From assembly GCA_030426765.1 (NCBI GenBank), contig JAUHXV010000006.1, positions 1 through 64,000 on the forward strand: a DNA stretch of 64,000 nt. Reading direction: 5' to 3'. This stretch comes from Bacteroidia bacterium. Its GTDB lineage: Bacteria > Bacteroidota > Bacteroidia > Chitinophagales > Saprospiraceae. Shown piece after piece: positions 24,615-33,412 of the stretch. How positions within the stretch are numbered: position 1 is the stretch's first letter; the number at the start of each line of letters is the position of its first letter. A model generated the notes under the pieces. It searched no databases. It was not told where the DNA came from and worked only from the letters and a program-made list of their open reading frames with translations. Made by a program: the position numbers and the translations under genes.

Positions 24615-25653
24615 CCGCCTTGGGTTTCCTGTTGATGATCGGCAATACGATGAGCCCGATGATTCCCACCAGGACACAACCGAGTAGCTGTATGGAAAAG
24701 TACTGAATATTTGCAAAAGAGAAGGCATCATTGCCATTGATCCCATAAAGGGCCAGTGCCATAATCACCATCGCATGGAAGGTGCCCATCCCGCCCGGGG
24801 AAGGAAATACAATGCCCAAACCTCCGAACACAAACACCATAAGACCAGCCATTCCGCCCAGGTGTGAGGTCGGTTCAAACGCAAGGAAACACAGGAACAT
24901 CATGAGGTAGTACAACAACCAGATGCCCACTGTATCAAAAAATACCTGCCAGGGATGTTCGATGCGTCGCAGGCTGCGCAGACCATCTTTAAATCCTTCG
25001 ACGATGTGCTGAATACGTTGGTACAGAGGCCAGCGTTTGATAATGTGACGTAAACGATAGAGCAGGATCAGAGAAAGTACGCCGAGTGCCAGTACTACGT
25101 ACAACCACGTTTGGGCGAGAATAGAGTTGCCCAGTTTTTCTTCAAAAAACTGAAGAAGAATATTTCCTTGTAAAATGAGTGCGAGGATGATGGCAAACAG
25201 GAGACTCAGCAGATCAAGTACGCGGTCCACGACAATCGTCCCCATCACTTTTCCGGCACTGATGTTTTCATATTTGGCAAAAAGTCCGGCGCGTACTACC
25301 TCTCCAATTCGGGGCAAACCCATATTGGCAAAATAGCCTACCATAATTGTAAAAAAGGCATTGGACATCCGCGCTTGAACACCAAGCGTCCGGATCAGGA
25401 TTAGCCAACGATGAGCGCGCAATACGTTACTCAAAATAAAGGCAGACACGATCACCAAAATCCACCAGTAGTTGACACCGGCAAAATCAGATTTGAGTTT
25501 CTGCATTAGACTGCATTCACTCTCCGGGATTCCTTTGAGTGCACAGTCCGCGACATAGGACGCGTTTTGTCCGCGGTACACCAGGTACAGGATGAGTGCA
25601 CCGACTCCGGTAAAGAGAATGAATTGTAAAAGCGAACGAATAAACTTCGGCAT
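24583..25653 (-). CDS. Flippase-like integral membrane protein (UPF0104 / lysylphosphatidylglycerol synthase TM family)
   Basis: The 356-residue protein has about eight membrane helices and the family motifs ANMGLPRIGEVVRAGLFAKYE and GGLGIVFPSPGGMGTFHAM, which mark the UPF0104/AglD-like membrane domain without the soluble aminoacyl-transferase domain. These proteins are thought to move or modify lipids or lipid-linked sugars. It lies between panD (9-base gap) and rfaE2 (32-base overlap), and the rfaE2 link suggests envelope glycolipid work. Confidence 0.85.
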   Translation of the reverse strand: MPKFIRSLLQFILFTGVGALILYLVYRGQNASYVADCALKGIPESECSLMQKLKSDFAGVNYWWILVIVSAFILSNVLRAHRWLILIRTLGVQARMSNAFFTIMVGYFANMGLPRIGEVVRAGLFAKYENISAGKVMGTIVVDRVLDLLSLLFAIILALILQGNILLQFFEEKLGNSILAQTWLYVVLALGVLSLILLYRLRHIIKRWPLYQRIQHIVEGFKDGLRSLRRIEHPWQVFFDTVGIWLLYYLMMFLCFLAFEPTSHLGGMAGLMVFVFGGLGIVFPSPGGMGTFHAMVIMALALYGINGNDAFSFANIQYFSIQLLGCVLVGIIGLIVLPIINRKPKADDIKPETSTV

Positions 25654-25662
25654 CGCTATTGC

Positions 25663-26013
25663 TTAAAATGTAAGCTTATTGTTATCGTCCGGATAGGCAT
25701 TCTTAGGCTTGAAATCTTTGGCTTCCTCCTGCGTCATCAGGCCAAAAGCCATGATGATCAGTATATCGCCGATTTGTGCCTGCCGTGCCGCACTTCCATT
25801 CAGGCAAATCTGGCCGGAATGGCGTTCTCCTTTGATCACATAGGTCTCCAGTCTCGCCCCGTTATTGTTATTGACGATCAGGACGCGTTCACCTTCCATC
25901 AGGCCGGCAGCCTCAATCAGCTCTTCGTCGATCGTGATGCTTCCGACGTAGTTGAGGTTGGCCTCGGTCACGACCGCCCGGTGAATCTTTGATTTAAGTA
26001 CGTTTATCAACAT
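25663..26013 (-). CDS. panD: Aspartate 1-decarboxylase
   Basis: PanD makes beta-alanine from L-aspartate for pantothenate and coenzyme A. The 116-residue proenzyme begins [20 protein letters not shown] and self-cleaves at Gly-Ser in YVGSITID to form the pyruvoyl group; [15 protein letters not shown] is conserved. An open TTG at 26022 is only three codons upstream and ATG 26013 is the family start. The gene is first of a six-gene minus-strand operon and is divergent from panC, so the two steps of the pathway face away from one control region. A -7 box ends 6 bases before the ATG. Confidence 0.95.
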   Translation of the reverse strand: MLINVLKSKIHRAVVTEANLNYVGSITIDEELIEAAGLMEGERVLIVNNNNGARLETYVIKGERHSGQICLNGSAARQAQIGDILIIMAFGLMTQEEAKDFKPKNAYPDDNNKLTF

Positions 26014-26019
26014 GGGACG

Positions 26020-26048
26020 CAAAAGTAATGGTAAATTGGAAAAGACAA
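26020..26048 (-). promoter_or_regulatory. panD promoter giving a leaderless or very short leader
   Basis: TTG (26048-26046), 18 bases, then TACTTTTG (26027-26020). The box ends 6 bases before the ATG, so the transcript should start at or within a few bases of the start codon. Confidence 0.65.
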
Positions 26049-26166
26049 GGAATTGCGGGGAATACAGCTGAAATCCAAGTTCTAATTGATGGTTGAACCG
26101 GATTTTACTACCTTTTCCCGCTAAATATCAGGTACTTGCCTGGTGTAAAACACAACATTTCCGCCA

Positions 26167-27021
26167 ATGTTCATTTTTAAGCGCGTGTCGCACCTGCAGG
26201 AGTGGGTCCATCAGAAGAGGGCTGAAGGGGCCAGTATAGGGTTTATCCCCACTATGGGAGCTTTGCACAGTGGCCATTTGTCACTCGTGGAAAAGAGTAA
26301 GTCCGATTGTCAGGCCACGATGGTTTCCATCTTCGTCAATCCCAAGCAGTTTAATGACCCGGATGATCTGATCAAATATCCGAGACCGGTGGAGAAGGAT
26401 ATCGAGCTATTATATAATAATGGTGTTGATGTGCTTTTTTTGCCGGAAGTGGAGGATATCTACCCACCAGGTGTTGCGACCACTATCGATTTCGATGCCG
26501 GCGAGGCCGCAGAAACAATGGAAGGAAAATTCAGGCCCGGACACTTTGACGGGATGGCGGAAGTGGTTCATCGCTTACTTCGGATCACCACACCGGATAT
26601 GCTCTTTATGGGACAGAAAGACTACCAGCAGTTTTCGATCATCCGCAAATTAATTGACGACTTTGCATTGTCGGTTCAACTGGTCATGTGCCCGACCGTT
26701 CGGGAAGAAAACGGACTGGCGATGAGTTCGCGCAACGAACGCCTTGATCTGAGTGTGCGCCAAAAAGCAGGTCTGATCCATCAGCTTCTTTCAGAAGGCA
26801 AAACGCTTTTTGAAAATGGAACTTCCGTGGCAGACATCAGAAGAAAGTTTTTTGACACGCTCGAAAAGGCAGATTTCAAACCGGAATATTTTGAAGTAGT
26901 CGATGGGTATACTTTACTTCCTGTTGAAACTCCTGATGACGCGCAACAGATTGTGGCTTGTTGTGCAGTCTATGCCGGGGAAGTGCGTTTGATTGACAAT
27001 TTGATCTGGAAAAATTCCTGA
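26167..27021 (+). CDS. panC: Pantothenate synthetase
   Basis: PanC condenses pantoate and beta-alanine with ATP. The 284-residue protein shows GFIPTMGALHSGHLSLVEKS (with the HxGH nucleotide site), SIFVNPKQFNDPDDLIKYPR, FRPGHFDGMAEVVHRLL, GQKDYQQFSIIRK and the KMSKS-like region EENGLAMSSRNERL. Length and order are normal. It is divergent from panD over 153 bases; TTG-N20-TACCTTTT upstream is a partial promoter match. The phosphatase gene follows 30 bases on. Confidence 0.97.
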   Translation: MFIFKRVSHLQEWVHQKRAEGASIGFIPTMGALHSGHLSLVEKSKSDCQATMVSIFVNPKQFNDPDDLIKYPRPVEKDIELLYNNGVDVLFLPEVEDIYPPGVATTIDFDAGEAAETMEGKFRPGHFDGMAEVVHRLLRITTPDMLFMGQKDYQQFSIIRKLIDDFALSVQLVMCPTVREENGLAMSSRNERLDLSVRQKAGLIHQLLSEGKTLFENGTSVADIRRKFFDTLEKADFKPEYFEVVDGYTLLPVETPDDAQQIVACCAVYAGEVRLIDNLIWKNS

Positions 27022-27051
27022 CCGTTCACTTCTAATTTTTAAAGTAGTAAT

Positions 27052-29421
27052 ATGAAATCGCTATTGGCCTCAATCATCATGAGTTGTTTCCTCTCTGCAG
27101 GATTGTTTGGCCAAACTATGACCATCAAACCCTATCTGCAGGATGCGACCCCGCATTCTATTTTTATTTTGTGGGAAACTTCCGAAGGGGAAGAAAGCAT
27201 TGTGGAATGGGGACCCACGGACACCTTAGGGCAAAGCGTTGCGGGTAGTTTCTCGGTGCATGAAGGCAGAGTACTCCATCAGGTAAAAATCGATTCATTA
27301 CAAGGCTTTACAAAGTATTACTATAAGGTAAGGACCGGATCGATAGAGTCTGAAGTTTATTCCTTTAAAACACCTCCTCATGCGCATGACCACGAACCTT
27401 TCCATCTGGTCGCGATGAGTGATATGCAGCGCGATAACGCGTTTCCGGATAAGTTTCAGGAAGTTGTTGAAGAAGGCATTCTTCAGTATCTGAATGATCA
27501 TTACGGGGAAGATGTCAGTGAACACCTCGCCCTCATCATGATCCCCGGTGATTTCGTGCAAAACGGAAATAATTTTGACTCCTGGCGGGAAACGTTTTTT
27601 AATCCGGGAGAAGAACTGTTTAATCAGGTACCGGTGTATCCTGTGTTAGGAAATCATGAAAACAATTCATCATACTACTTTCAGTACTTCAAATTGCCTG
27701 AAAATGGAACGCCCGGATTTGAAGAGCGATGGTGGTATAAAGATTATGGCAATGTCAGAATAGTCGGTATGGATTCCAACAATCCTTTTGCCAATCAGGA
27801 GCAATTGGACTGGCTGGAAAACCTGCTGGATGCTACATGTGCATTAGATTCCATTGATTTTGTTTTTGCACAACTCCATCATCCGCACAAATCAGAATTG
27901 TGGACACCTGGAGAATCTGATTTCACCGGTGAGGTTGTGCATCACCTGGAGCATTTCAGCACGGATTGTGGTAAGCCCAGCATCCACTTTTTCGGTCACA
28001 CCCATGGTTATTCAAGAGGGCAGTCCAGAGACCACAAACATCTTTGGATCAATGTGGCTACCGCAGGAGGCGCGATTGACAACTGGGGTGAATTTCCCAA
28101 TTTCGATTATGATGAGTTTAGTGTTTCGCAAGATGAATATGGATTTGTCTCTGTGGAAATTGAGGATGATCCTGATCCGAAGATTGTCATCAGGCGAATT
28201 AGCAGAGGGGATCAGGATCAGGTGGTGGACAACCATCTGACAGATAGTTTAGTCATTAGACTACTTCCTTCCACAGTCACGACTCCCATAGTTCTTTCTC
28301 CGAATGAAGAAGGACTCGCTCCTGAATGTGTCACCTTAAAAGCTGGTCCATATGCATCTGAAGCGGTTCCCGAAATTGCGCACGGTCAGTCGCACTGGCA
28401 GGTTGCCACAGACGCTGCAGACTTCAGTGATCCTGTTTTCGAAAGCTGGAAGAATTTTGAAAACTGGTATGGAGATATTGACACACAGGCAGAAGATGAT
28501 CTGACGGATGAAAAAGTGACAGGTTTGGAAGAGCATACAGCGTATTGGTGGAGAGTGCGGTACCGGGACAGAGAGATGAACTGGTCGGCGTGGTCTGCAC
28601 CTGTGTCCTTTACAACGGGCGAGTCCATACGGTCGCCCAACGTATTGCTAAATCCGGGAGCAGAGGATAGTCTGATGCAATGGATAGTGCTTGAAGGTGT
28701 TGTAGAAGCATTGGTAGCCAATGTTTGTGACGGAGTAGCTCCACATTCCGGGGAAAGATATTTTGTCGTCGGTGGCCTTTGTACGGAAAGTGAGGTGGCC
28801 AGAGGTATTCAGAATATCCCTGTGGATATGTATGCAGATTCGATCGACACCGGAAATTTTATGGTGGATTTTGGTGGGTATTTGTCAAATTATTCAGGAA
28901 GCGATTTGCCGGAGATGAGATTGATATTCCTGGACCAGGACTCCATGGCACTTGGTTCGAGCAGCGTACTTTCTACGCTTAACAATTCCTGGACCCTTGT
29001 CAGAGAGAAGCTGAATATGCCTGTGCAAACGCGCACAATTCAGGTGGAGTTAAAAGGCACACGAAATGCGGGTGTAGATAATGACGCCTACTTTGATGAT
29101 TTGTTTGTTCGCATAGGCACGGAGCAGTCGGACTGCGATGATTTAAGTGCAGTACCGAATTCGGTTGTTCCTATTATACCTGTTTATGATGTTGTCCCGA
29201 ACCCAGTGGAAGCCATTTCATGGATTTCGATCGGCACTTTGTATGATCCGAATATTCAAATGTTGGTTGTGGATGCCAATGGCTCGAAGGTGGATTGCAA
29301 GACAAAGTATGCGTCTGAAAAAATATTTTTCGAAACCGATCACCTGCCTTTCGGTACATACTTTTTTTGGATACGATCCCGCGGAAAAATTATTGGGAAA
29401 GGAAAATTTGTTGTTTTGTAA
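27052..29421 (+). CDS. Secreted purple-acid-phosphatase-like metallophosphoesterase with type 9 sorting domain
   Basis: The 789-residue protein has a signal peptide ending near SAGLFGQ, an N-terminal fibronectin-like domain (KPYLQDATPHSIFILWET), a calcineurin-like phosphoesterase domain with SDMQRDN, IPGDFVQNG, VLGNHEN and FFGHTHGYS as metal ligands, a second fibronectin-type domain (EEHTAYWWRVRYRD), a jelly-roll-like part, and a C-terminal type 9 secretion sorting domain ending GKIIGKGKFVVL. It should be exported across the outer membrane and hydrolyse phosphate esters outside the cell. It follows panC by 30 bases, probably without a functional link. Confidence 0.9.
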   Translation: MKSLLASIIMSCFLSAGLFGQTMTIKPYLQDATPHSIFILWETSEGEESIVEWGPTDTLGQSVAGSFSVHEGRVLHQVKIDSLQGFTKYYYKVRTGSIESEVYSFKTPPHAHDHEPFHLVAMSDMQRDNAFPDKFQEVVEEGILQYLNDHYGEDVSEHLALIMIPGDFVQNGNNFDSWRETFFNPGEELFNQVPVYPVLGNHENNSSYYFQYFKLPENGTPGFEERWWYKDYGNVRIVGMDSNNPFANQEQLDWLENLLDATCALDSIDFVFAQLHHPHKSELWTPGESDFTGEVVHHLEHFSTDCGKPSIHFFGHTHGYSRGQSRDHKHLWINVATAGGAIDNWGEFPNFDYDEFSVSQDEYGFVSVEIEDDPDPKIVIRRISRGDQDQVVDNHLTDSLVIRLLPSTVTTPIVLSPNEEGLAPECVTLKAGPYASEAVPEIAHGQSHWQVATDAADFSDPVFESWKNFENWYGDIDTQAEDDLTDEKVTGLEEHTAYWWRVRYRDREMNWSAWSAPVSFTTGESIRSPNVLLNPGAEDSLMQWIVLEGVVEALVANVCDGVAPHSGERYFVVGGLCTESEVARGIQNIPVDMYADSIDTGNFMVDFGGYLSNYSGSDLPEMRLIFLDQDSMALGSSSVLSTLNNSWTLVREKLNMPVQTRTIQVELKGTRNAGVDNDAYFDDLFVRIGTEQSDCDDLSAVPNSVVPIIPVYDVVPNPVEAISWISIGTLYDPNIQMLVVDANGSKVDCKTKYASEKIFFETDHLPFGTYFFWIRSRGKIIGKGKFVVL

Positions 29422-29475
29422 AAAGAAATTAAGCTGCGTAGAGATGTCCTTTAATCTGCCTTAACTTCAAGCCTT

Positions 29476-30582
29476 ATGAGAAAAGTTTATGTAGCCGCGT
29501 CAAGTCAGCATGTGGGAAAAACCACAAGCACATTGGGATTAGTATCTGCTTTGATCAAGAGGGGATACAGTGTTGGGTATTGTAAACCGGTGGGTCAGAA
29601 ATCCCTCGAGGTGGACAATCTTCGGGTGGATAAGGATACGGTTCTCTTTGCCGATTTGATTCATTTTAATCTTGACCCACGTCTGCATAGTCCTGTGATC
29701 CTGGGACAAGGAGCGACGACACGCATCCTTGAGCATCCGGAAGAGTTTAATCTTGAAACGGATATTCAGGCTGCGGCAAAAGAATTGGATAAACTGTACG
29801 ATGTCGTGATCTTTGAAGGGACCGGCCATCCCGGTGTCGGAAGTATCGCCAAGATGTCCAATGCACGAGTAGCGAAAGTAGTGGATGCCCCTGTGATCAT
29901 GGTGGTGGAAGGAGGGATCGGCAGTACCATTGATATGCTCAATATGAACCTCGCTTTGTTTCGGGAAGAAGGGGTTCCGATCCTCGGTGTGATTGTGAAT
30001 AAGGTGATTCCTGAAAAAATGGAGCGGGTCAGAAAATACCTGACCATGTGGCTGGAACCCATGGGCATACCCTTGCTGGGATGTGTGCCGTACGAGAAAA
30101 GCCTTGCGTATCCGGTGATGCGCACCGTCATGGATTCGATTTCCGGATTGGTCACACACAATCCGGAAAATCTCGATAATAAAGTCGGGGATATCATGGC
30201 CGGCTCGCTGATTGACATCCAGGAATTAAAATCATTCGAAAACATCCTGCTGGTCGCCGCGGTGCGACAGCTCGAACCCGCCCTTGAAAAAATCAATGCC
30301 ATCGCTGAGGTGATGCGCACGTCCAAGTCGCCATTGTCAGGAATAGTGCTTACCGGACAAGGCACACCGGAGAGTCGATCCATTGACTATATCGTCAAAC
30401 ACAAAATTCCGATGGTCCGAACGGAACTCGATACTTACGGATCCGTTTTGCAGATCAGCAAAATTGAAGTGAAAATCAACCGCGATACGCCGTGGAAAGT
30501 TCGACAGGCTGTCGAGCTCATCGGCGAGCACGTCGACATCGATCTGTTGATTGAGAAACTGGGACTGGAGAAGAAAAGGTGA
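29476..30582 (+). CDS. BioD-like P-loop protein with DRTGG domain
   Basis: The 368-residue protein starts with a dethiobiotin-synthetase-like P-loop domain (VYVAASSQHVGKTTSTLGLV, DVVIFEGTGHPGVGS, ILGVIVNKV) and ends in a DRTGG domain (about residues 215-320). This is the N-terminal layout of long phosphotransacetylases without the catalytic Pta part, a known stand-alone form whose function is not settled; a regulatory ATP/GTP-binding role in acetyl-phosphate metabolism is possible. Its stop codon TGA is formed by the first repeat unit of the palindromic array that follows. Confidence 0.8.
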   Translation: MRKVYVAASSQHVGKTTSTLGLVSALIKRGYSVGYCKPVGQKSLEVDNLRVDKDTVLFADLIHFNLDPRLHSPVILGQGATTRILEHPEEFNLETDIQAAAKELDKLYDVVIFEGTGHPGVGSIAKMSNARVAKVVDAPVIMVVEGGIGSTIDMLNMNLALFREEGVPILGVIVNKVIPEKMERVRKYLTMWLEPMGIPLLGCVPYEKSLAYPVMRTVMDSISGLVTHNPENLDNKVGDIMAGSLIDIQELKSFENILLVAAVRQLEPALEKINAIAEVMRTSKSPLSGIVLTGQGTPESRSIDYIVKHKIPMVRTELDTYGSVLQISKIEVKINRDTPWKVRQAVELIGEHVDIDLLIEKLGLEKKR

Positions 30583-30865
30583 GTAGTGAGTAGTGAGGGG
30601 TCAGTAGTGAGTAGTGAGTGGTCAGTGGTGAGAAGTCAGTGGAGAGTGGTCAGTGGTCAGTAGTGAGTAGTCAGTAGTGAGTGGTCAGTAGTGAGTAGTG
30701 AGTAGTCAGTTATACTAATTACCTATCACTCACCATTCACTACTCACTACTCACGATTCACCACTCACGATTCACCACTCACGATTCACCACTCACGATT
30801 CACCACTCACGATTCACCACTCACGATTCACCATTCACCACTCACCACTCACCATTCACCACTCA
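30583..30865. repeat. Large palindromic tandem-repeat array between convergent genes
   Basis: The left half (to about 30715) consists of GTAGTGA, GTGGTCA and GTAGTCA units; the right half (from about 30725) is CACTCAC/TTCACCA-type units, including six copies of a 14-base unit around CGATTCACCACTCA. The halves are near reverse complements around TATACTAATTACC, so one RNA strand could fold into a stem of roughly 130 bp. It touches the stop codons of both flanking convergent genes and may act as a two-way terminator. Confidence 0.85.
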
Positions 30866-31348
30866 CTATTTGACCACAATAACTCCCGTGGCCATAAACT
30901 TCTTCTCAAACAGGGGTTCGGTGATAGCGGCAATTTCTTCTTCGCTGGCACCTTCATCTTCCGCATAGTGACGAAGTTCTTCAACGGTTGTTTCTGAGGT
31001 ATAGGCATTGCCCTCCACGATCACTTCGCTTCCGGCGAGATCCTTTGGCATAAAAAATCCATAGTCAAAAAACTGAACAAAGATCTCACCTTCTGATGCG
31101 CCTTCAGGATCCACCAGGTTCATCCAGCAGCCTTTTGTTTGGCAAACGCTTTCTACTTTTCCACGCATTGTGGTCTGGAGAGAATCGGTCGCATCTAATT
31201 GTGCATATACATCTGAAAAACTGATGGCTGCATCCGGGTTGGCCACGCCGTCACCATAAATTCCGGTATCTGTGGTAGTGCCGCTTTTGCAGGCGAAGAC
31301 AAATACAAGGCCCAGCAGGAGGACAGATAAGGATTGTGTTAGTTTCAT
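30866..31348 (-). CDS. DUF4920 domain lipoprotein
   Basis: The 160-residue protein has a lipoprotein signal (MKLTQSLSVLLLGLVFVFAC, Cys20) and a DUF4920 domain with MRGKVESVCQTKGCWMNLV and FVQFFDYGFFMPKDLAG. The conserved Cys and the small OB-like fold suggest metal or redox binding; the role is unknown. The last residues VIVVK run into TAG supplied by the adjacent repeat array. It stands alone, convergent with the BioD-like gene. Confidence 0.85.
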   Translation of the reverse strand: MKLTQSLSVLLLGLVFVFACKSGTTTDTGIYGDGVANPDAAISFSDVYAQLDATDSLQTTMRGKVESVCQTKGCWMNLVDPEGASEGEIFVQFFDYGFFMPKDLAGSEVIVEGNAYTSETTVEELRHYAEDEGASEEEIAAITEPLFEKKFMATGVIVVK

Positions 31349-31654
31349 AAGTTGCTTGATCTAAATAAATTAAAGTGTAAAAATAAGTTTAATCCGTGTA
31401 TTCCGTTTTATTTTTTGAGCCGACTGGCAGGCTTAAAAAGTTTAGCTGGAATGGATGTTTGACTTTTTTACGCGCCCTGGGTCTCAGAATGGAGAATAAT
31501 GCAACTTTTATCCTGCGATGGCCGCCTGAAAAATGAAAACATGGGTGCCGGAAACCTTTACGGGAGGTTTCTGTGGAATATAAGTAGCTGGTTTGCAAAG
31601 CTTTAAATTAAACTGCCCGCGAGATAGTGTTTTGATAATAATTAAGTTCGGACA
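31349..31654. other. Gap between the DUF4920 gene and the rpsF promoter
   Basis: I see no supportable gene. A 69-codon open frame on the minus strand (31389-31598) has no recognisable protein pattern. The A/T-rich DNA next to 31348 probably holds the DUF4920 promoter, but no full TAnnTTTG box is visible. Confidence 0.4.
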
Positions 31655-31684
31655 TTGCATAACTCGCTCTTTTTCTTATCTTTG
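31655..31684 (+). promoter_or_regulatory. Promoter of the rpsF-rpsR-rplI operon
   Basis: TTG (31655-31657), 19 bases, then TATCTTTG (31677-31684), an exact fit to the Bacteroidota consensus. It predicts a leader of about 75-80 bases. Confidence 0.75.
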
Positions 31685-31689
31685 CCGCC

Positions 31690-31766
31690 CATTTTGACAT
31701 AATTTTCATTAAAAACGCGCTTGCAGCCCTCGGGAGTGTGCAGGCTACAAATCCAGGTAAAACGCC
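31690..31766 (+). promoter_or_regulatory. Leader of the rpsF operon with a hairpin, possible S6:S18 autoregulatory site
   Basis: CTTGCA (31720-31725) pairs with TGCAGG (31739-31744), with CTC/GAG inside. S6:S18 complexes bind a structured leader in many bacteria; whether this hairpin has the needed bulge is unclear by eye. Confidence 0.35.
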
Positions 31767-32246
31767 ATGCGGCATTATGAACTAACATTCGTTGTCGATC
31801 CTGTGCTGTCCAATGAGGAGATCCAATCCATCCGGCAGACGTACGAGGATCTGGTCAAAAAACAAGGTTGCACCATTGTCCACATCGAGGACAGCGGCCT
31901 CAAACAACTGGCCTACCCAATCAACAAACGGAATTCCGGCATTTATTTCACTATCGAGTTTTCGTCTGAAAACGGCGAAGCGATTGCTCCGATCGAACTG
32001 GCGCTACGCCGGGACGAGCGTATCATGCGCTTCCTGACCATCAGCCTCGACAAATTTGGGGTGAAATACAACGAGGACAAGCGTAACGGTCTGATCAAGA
32101 AAGTACAGCGTCTGAAGAAAAAAGCATCTAAATCCACTGAAAAGACTGCTGACAAAGACAAAGGCAAGCAGGCCGAACCACAGGCAGTCGAAGAAACGGT
32201 TGACGCAGACACAGATGACGACAACGACGCAGATGGAGACGAATAA
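31767..32246 (+). CDS. rpsF: Ribosomal protein S6
   Basis: The 159-residue protein opens MRHYELTFVVDPVLSNEEI and has LAYPINKRNSGIYFTIEF and DERIMRFLTISLDKFGVKYN, typical of S6 of the small-subunit platform. It carries a tail of about 45 residues that is first Lys-rich and then strongly acidic (DADTDDDNDADGDE), a known feature of Bacteroidota S6. First gene of the rpsF-rpsR-rplI operon. Confidence 0.98.
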   Translation: MRHYELTFVVDPVLSNEEIQSIRQTYEDLVKKQGCTIVHIEDSGLKQLAYPINKRNSGIYFTIEFSSENGEAIAPIELALRRDERIMRFLTISLDKFGVKYNEDKRNGLIKKVQRLKKKASKSTEKTADKDKGKQAEPQAVEETVDADTDDDNDADGDE

Positions 32247-32290
32247 GTCTCGGTACACTATTCATTAAAACCGTCATAAATTAATATATC

Positions 32291-32557
32291 ATGGCAACAA
32301 AAGAAGATATTAAGTTTCTCAGCAATCCAAATATTGGAAAGCTCCGCAAAAAATACTGCCGTTTTAAGAAGTACGGCATTCGTCACATCGATTACAAGGA
32401 TCCGGATTTTCTGGCTCAGTTTCTGAACGAACAGGGAAAAATACTTCCCCGACGCATCACCGGAAATTCACTGAAATACCAGCGTAAGGTTTCCGAAGCC
32501 ATTAAGCGTGCCCGTCACCTGGCTTTGCTTCCTTATGTAACGGACTTATTGAAGTAA
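32291..32557 (+). CDS. rpsR: Ribosomal protein S18
   Basis: The 88-residue protein has [22 protein letters not shown] and [21 protein letters not shown], which bind S6 and 16S rRNA in the platform. Only one Cys remains in the KYCRF segment, so this is a zinc-free form. It lies 44 bases after rpsF and 28 before rplI. Confidence 0.98.
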   Translation: MATKEDIKFLSNPNIGKLRKKYCRFKKYGIRHIDYKDPDFLAQFLNEQGKILPRRITGNSLKYQRKVSEAIKRARHLALLPYVTDLLK

Positions 32558-32585
32558 TCATAAAACATCAACAGACTAATACATC

Positions 32586-33032
32586 ATGGAAGTTATATTG
32601 TTAAAAGATATCGGAACCCTCGGCGAGCGTCATGAGATCGTCAATGTAAAACCGGGATATGCCAGAAACTATCTGATCCCCGGCAAGATGGCGCTGACCG
32701 CTAATCCTACCAATCTGGCGAAGCTCGAAAAGCTGCGCGAAGATGAGGCTGCCAACGAAGCAGGCCGCATCGCCGAATACAAAGAAATCGTAGAAAAACT
32801 CGAAGGTCAGACCCTGAAGATCGGTGCCAAAGCCGGCACAACAGGTAAAATCTTCGGTAGCGTGACCAGCGTACAGATCATGCAGGCCCTAAAAGAACAA
32901 ATGGGTGTCGAGGTCGTACGTAAGAAAATCGAACTCGCCGAAGAGGTGAAAACCATCGGTAGCTATGAAGCCTCTATTAACTTCCACCCGGAAGTACAAA
33001 CGACAATTAAGTTTGAAGTCGTAGAGGAGTAA
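32586..33032 (+). CDS. rplI: Ribosomal protein L9
   Basis: The 148-residue protein has the two-domain L9 layout: MEVILLKDIGTLGERHEIVNVKPGYARNYLIP at the N-terminus, a long connecting helix, and a C-terminal domain with GAKAGTTGKIFGSVT. Last gene of the operon, followed by a strong terminator. Confidence 0.98.
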   Translation: MEVILLKDIGTLGERHEIVNVKPGYARNYLIPGKMALTANPTNLAKLEKLREDEAANEAGRIAEYKEIVEKLEGQTLKIGAKAGTTGKIFGSVTSVQIMQALKEQMGVEVVRKKIELAEEVKTIGSYEASINFHPEVQTTIKFEVVEE

Positions 33033-33079
33033 AGTAAACCAACCTGATTTCCTGGTGATAAACCCGGAAACAACCTAAC

Positions 33080-33117
33080 AGAGATTCGTTTAACCATAGC
33101 GGATCTCTTTTTTTTTT
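33080..33117 (+). terminator. Terminator of the ribosomal protein operon
   Basis: AGAGATTCG (33080-33088) pairs with CGGATCTCT (33100-33108), with one G-U pair, followed by a run of about ten T. Confidence 0.9.
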
Positions 33118-33412
33118 GCACATACCCCAGATTGTCAGGATGAAATACATTTTTGTAAAACCAGATTTGTGTTCAGTTAGCCCGATGTTTGCTTCTAAGT
33201 GTAAACCCTGAATTTGCTTCAAAACGCAATTTTCAGGCGCGCTTTTTCTCCATCCTGCGTTTAAAAGGGTATATTTATACTACTTCTCCCTTTATTCGAA
33301 TTGCATACCATCCATGTGTCATGGACACAGAGGAAATTTGTGTTGTTGGCATGACACATCATAAAAGTCTCTCACCCCGGAAGGATTTTGTCACTAATCA
33401 AAACTTCTACAT
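33118..33412. other. Gap before the DUF4394 gene with a spaced inverted repeat
   Basis: ATGTGTCAT (33314-33322) and ATGACACAT (33351-33359) are perfect 9-bp complements 28 bases apart, centred about 75 bases before the ATG of the next gene. Upstream, CTGAATTTGC and GCAATTTTCAG near 33208-33236 form a weaker hairpin. No gene is supported here. Confidence 0.4.

Noticed and set aside
30583-30865. CRISPR array
   Set aside because: Units are 7-14 bases, contiguous, without unique spacers, and form a palindrome; no cas genes are near.
31389-31598. A 69-codon minus-strand frame before the ribosomal operon
   Set aside because: Basic, low-complexity sequence with no motif or good start context; kept only as spacer.
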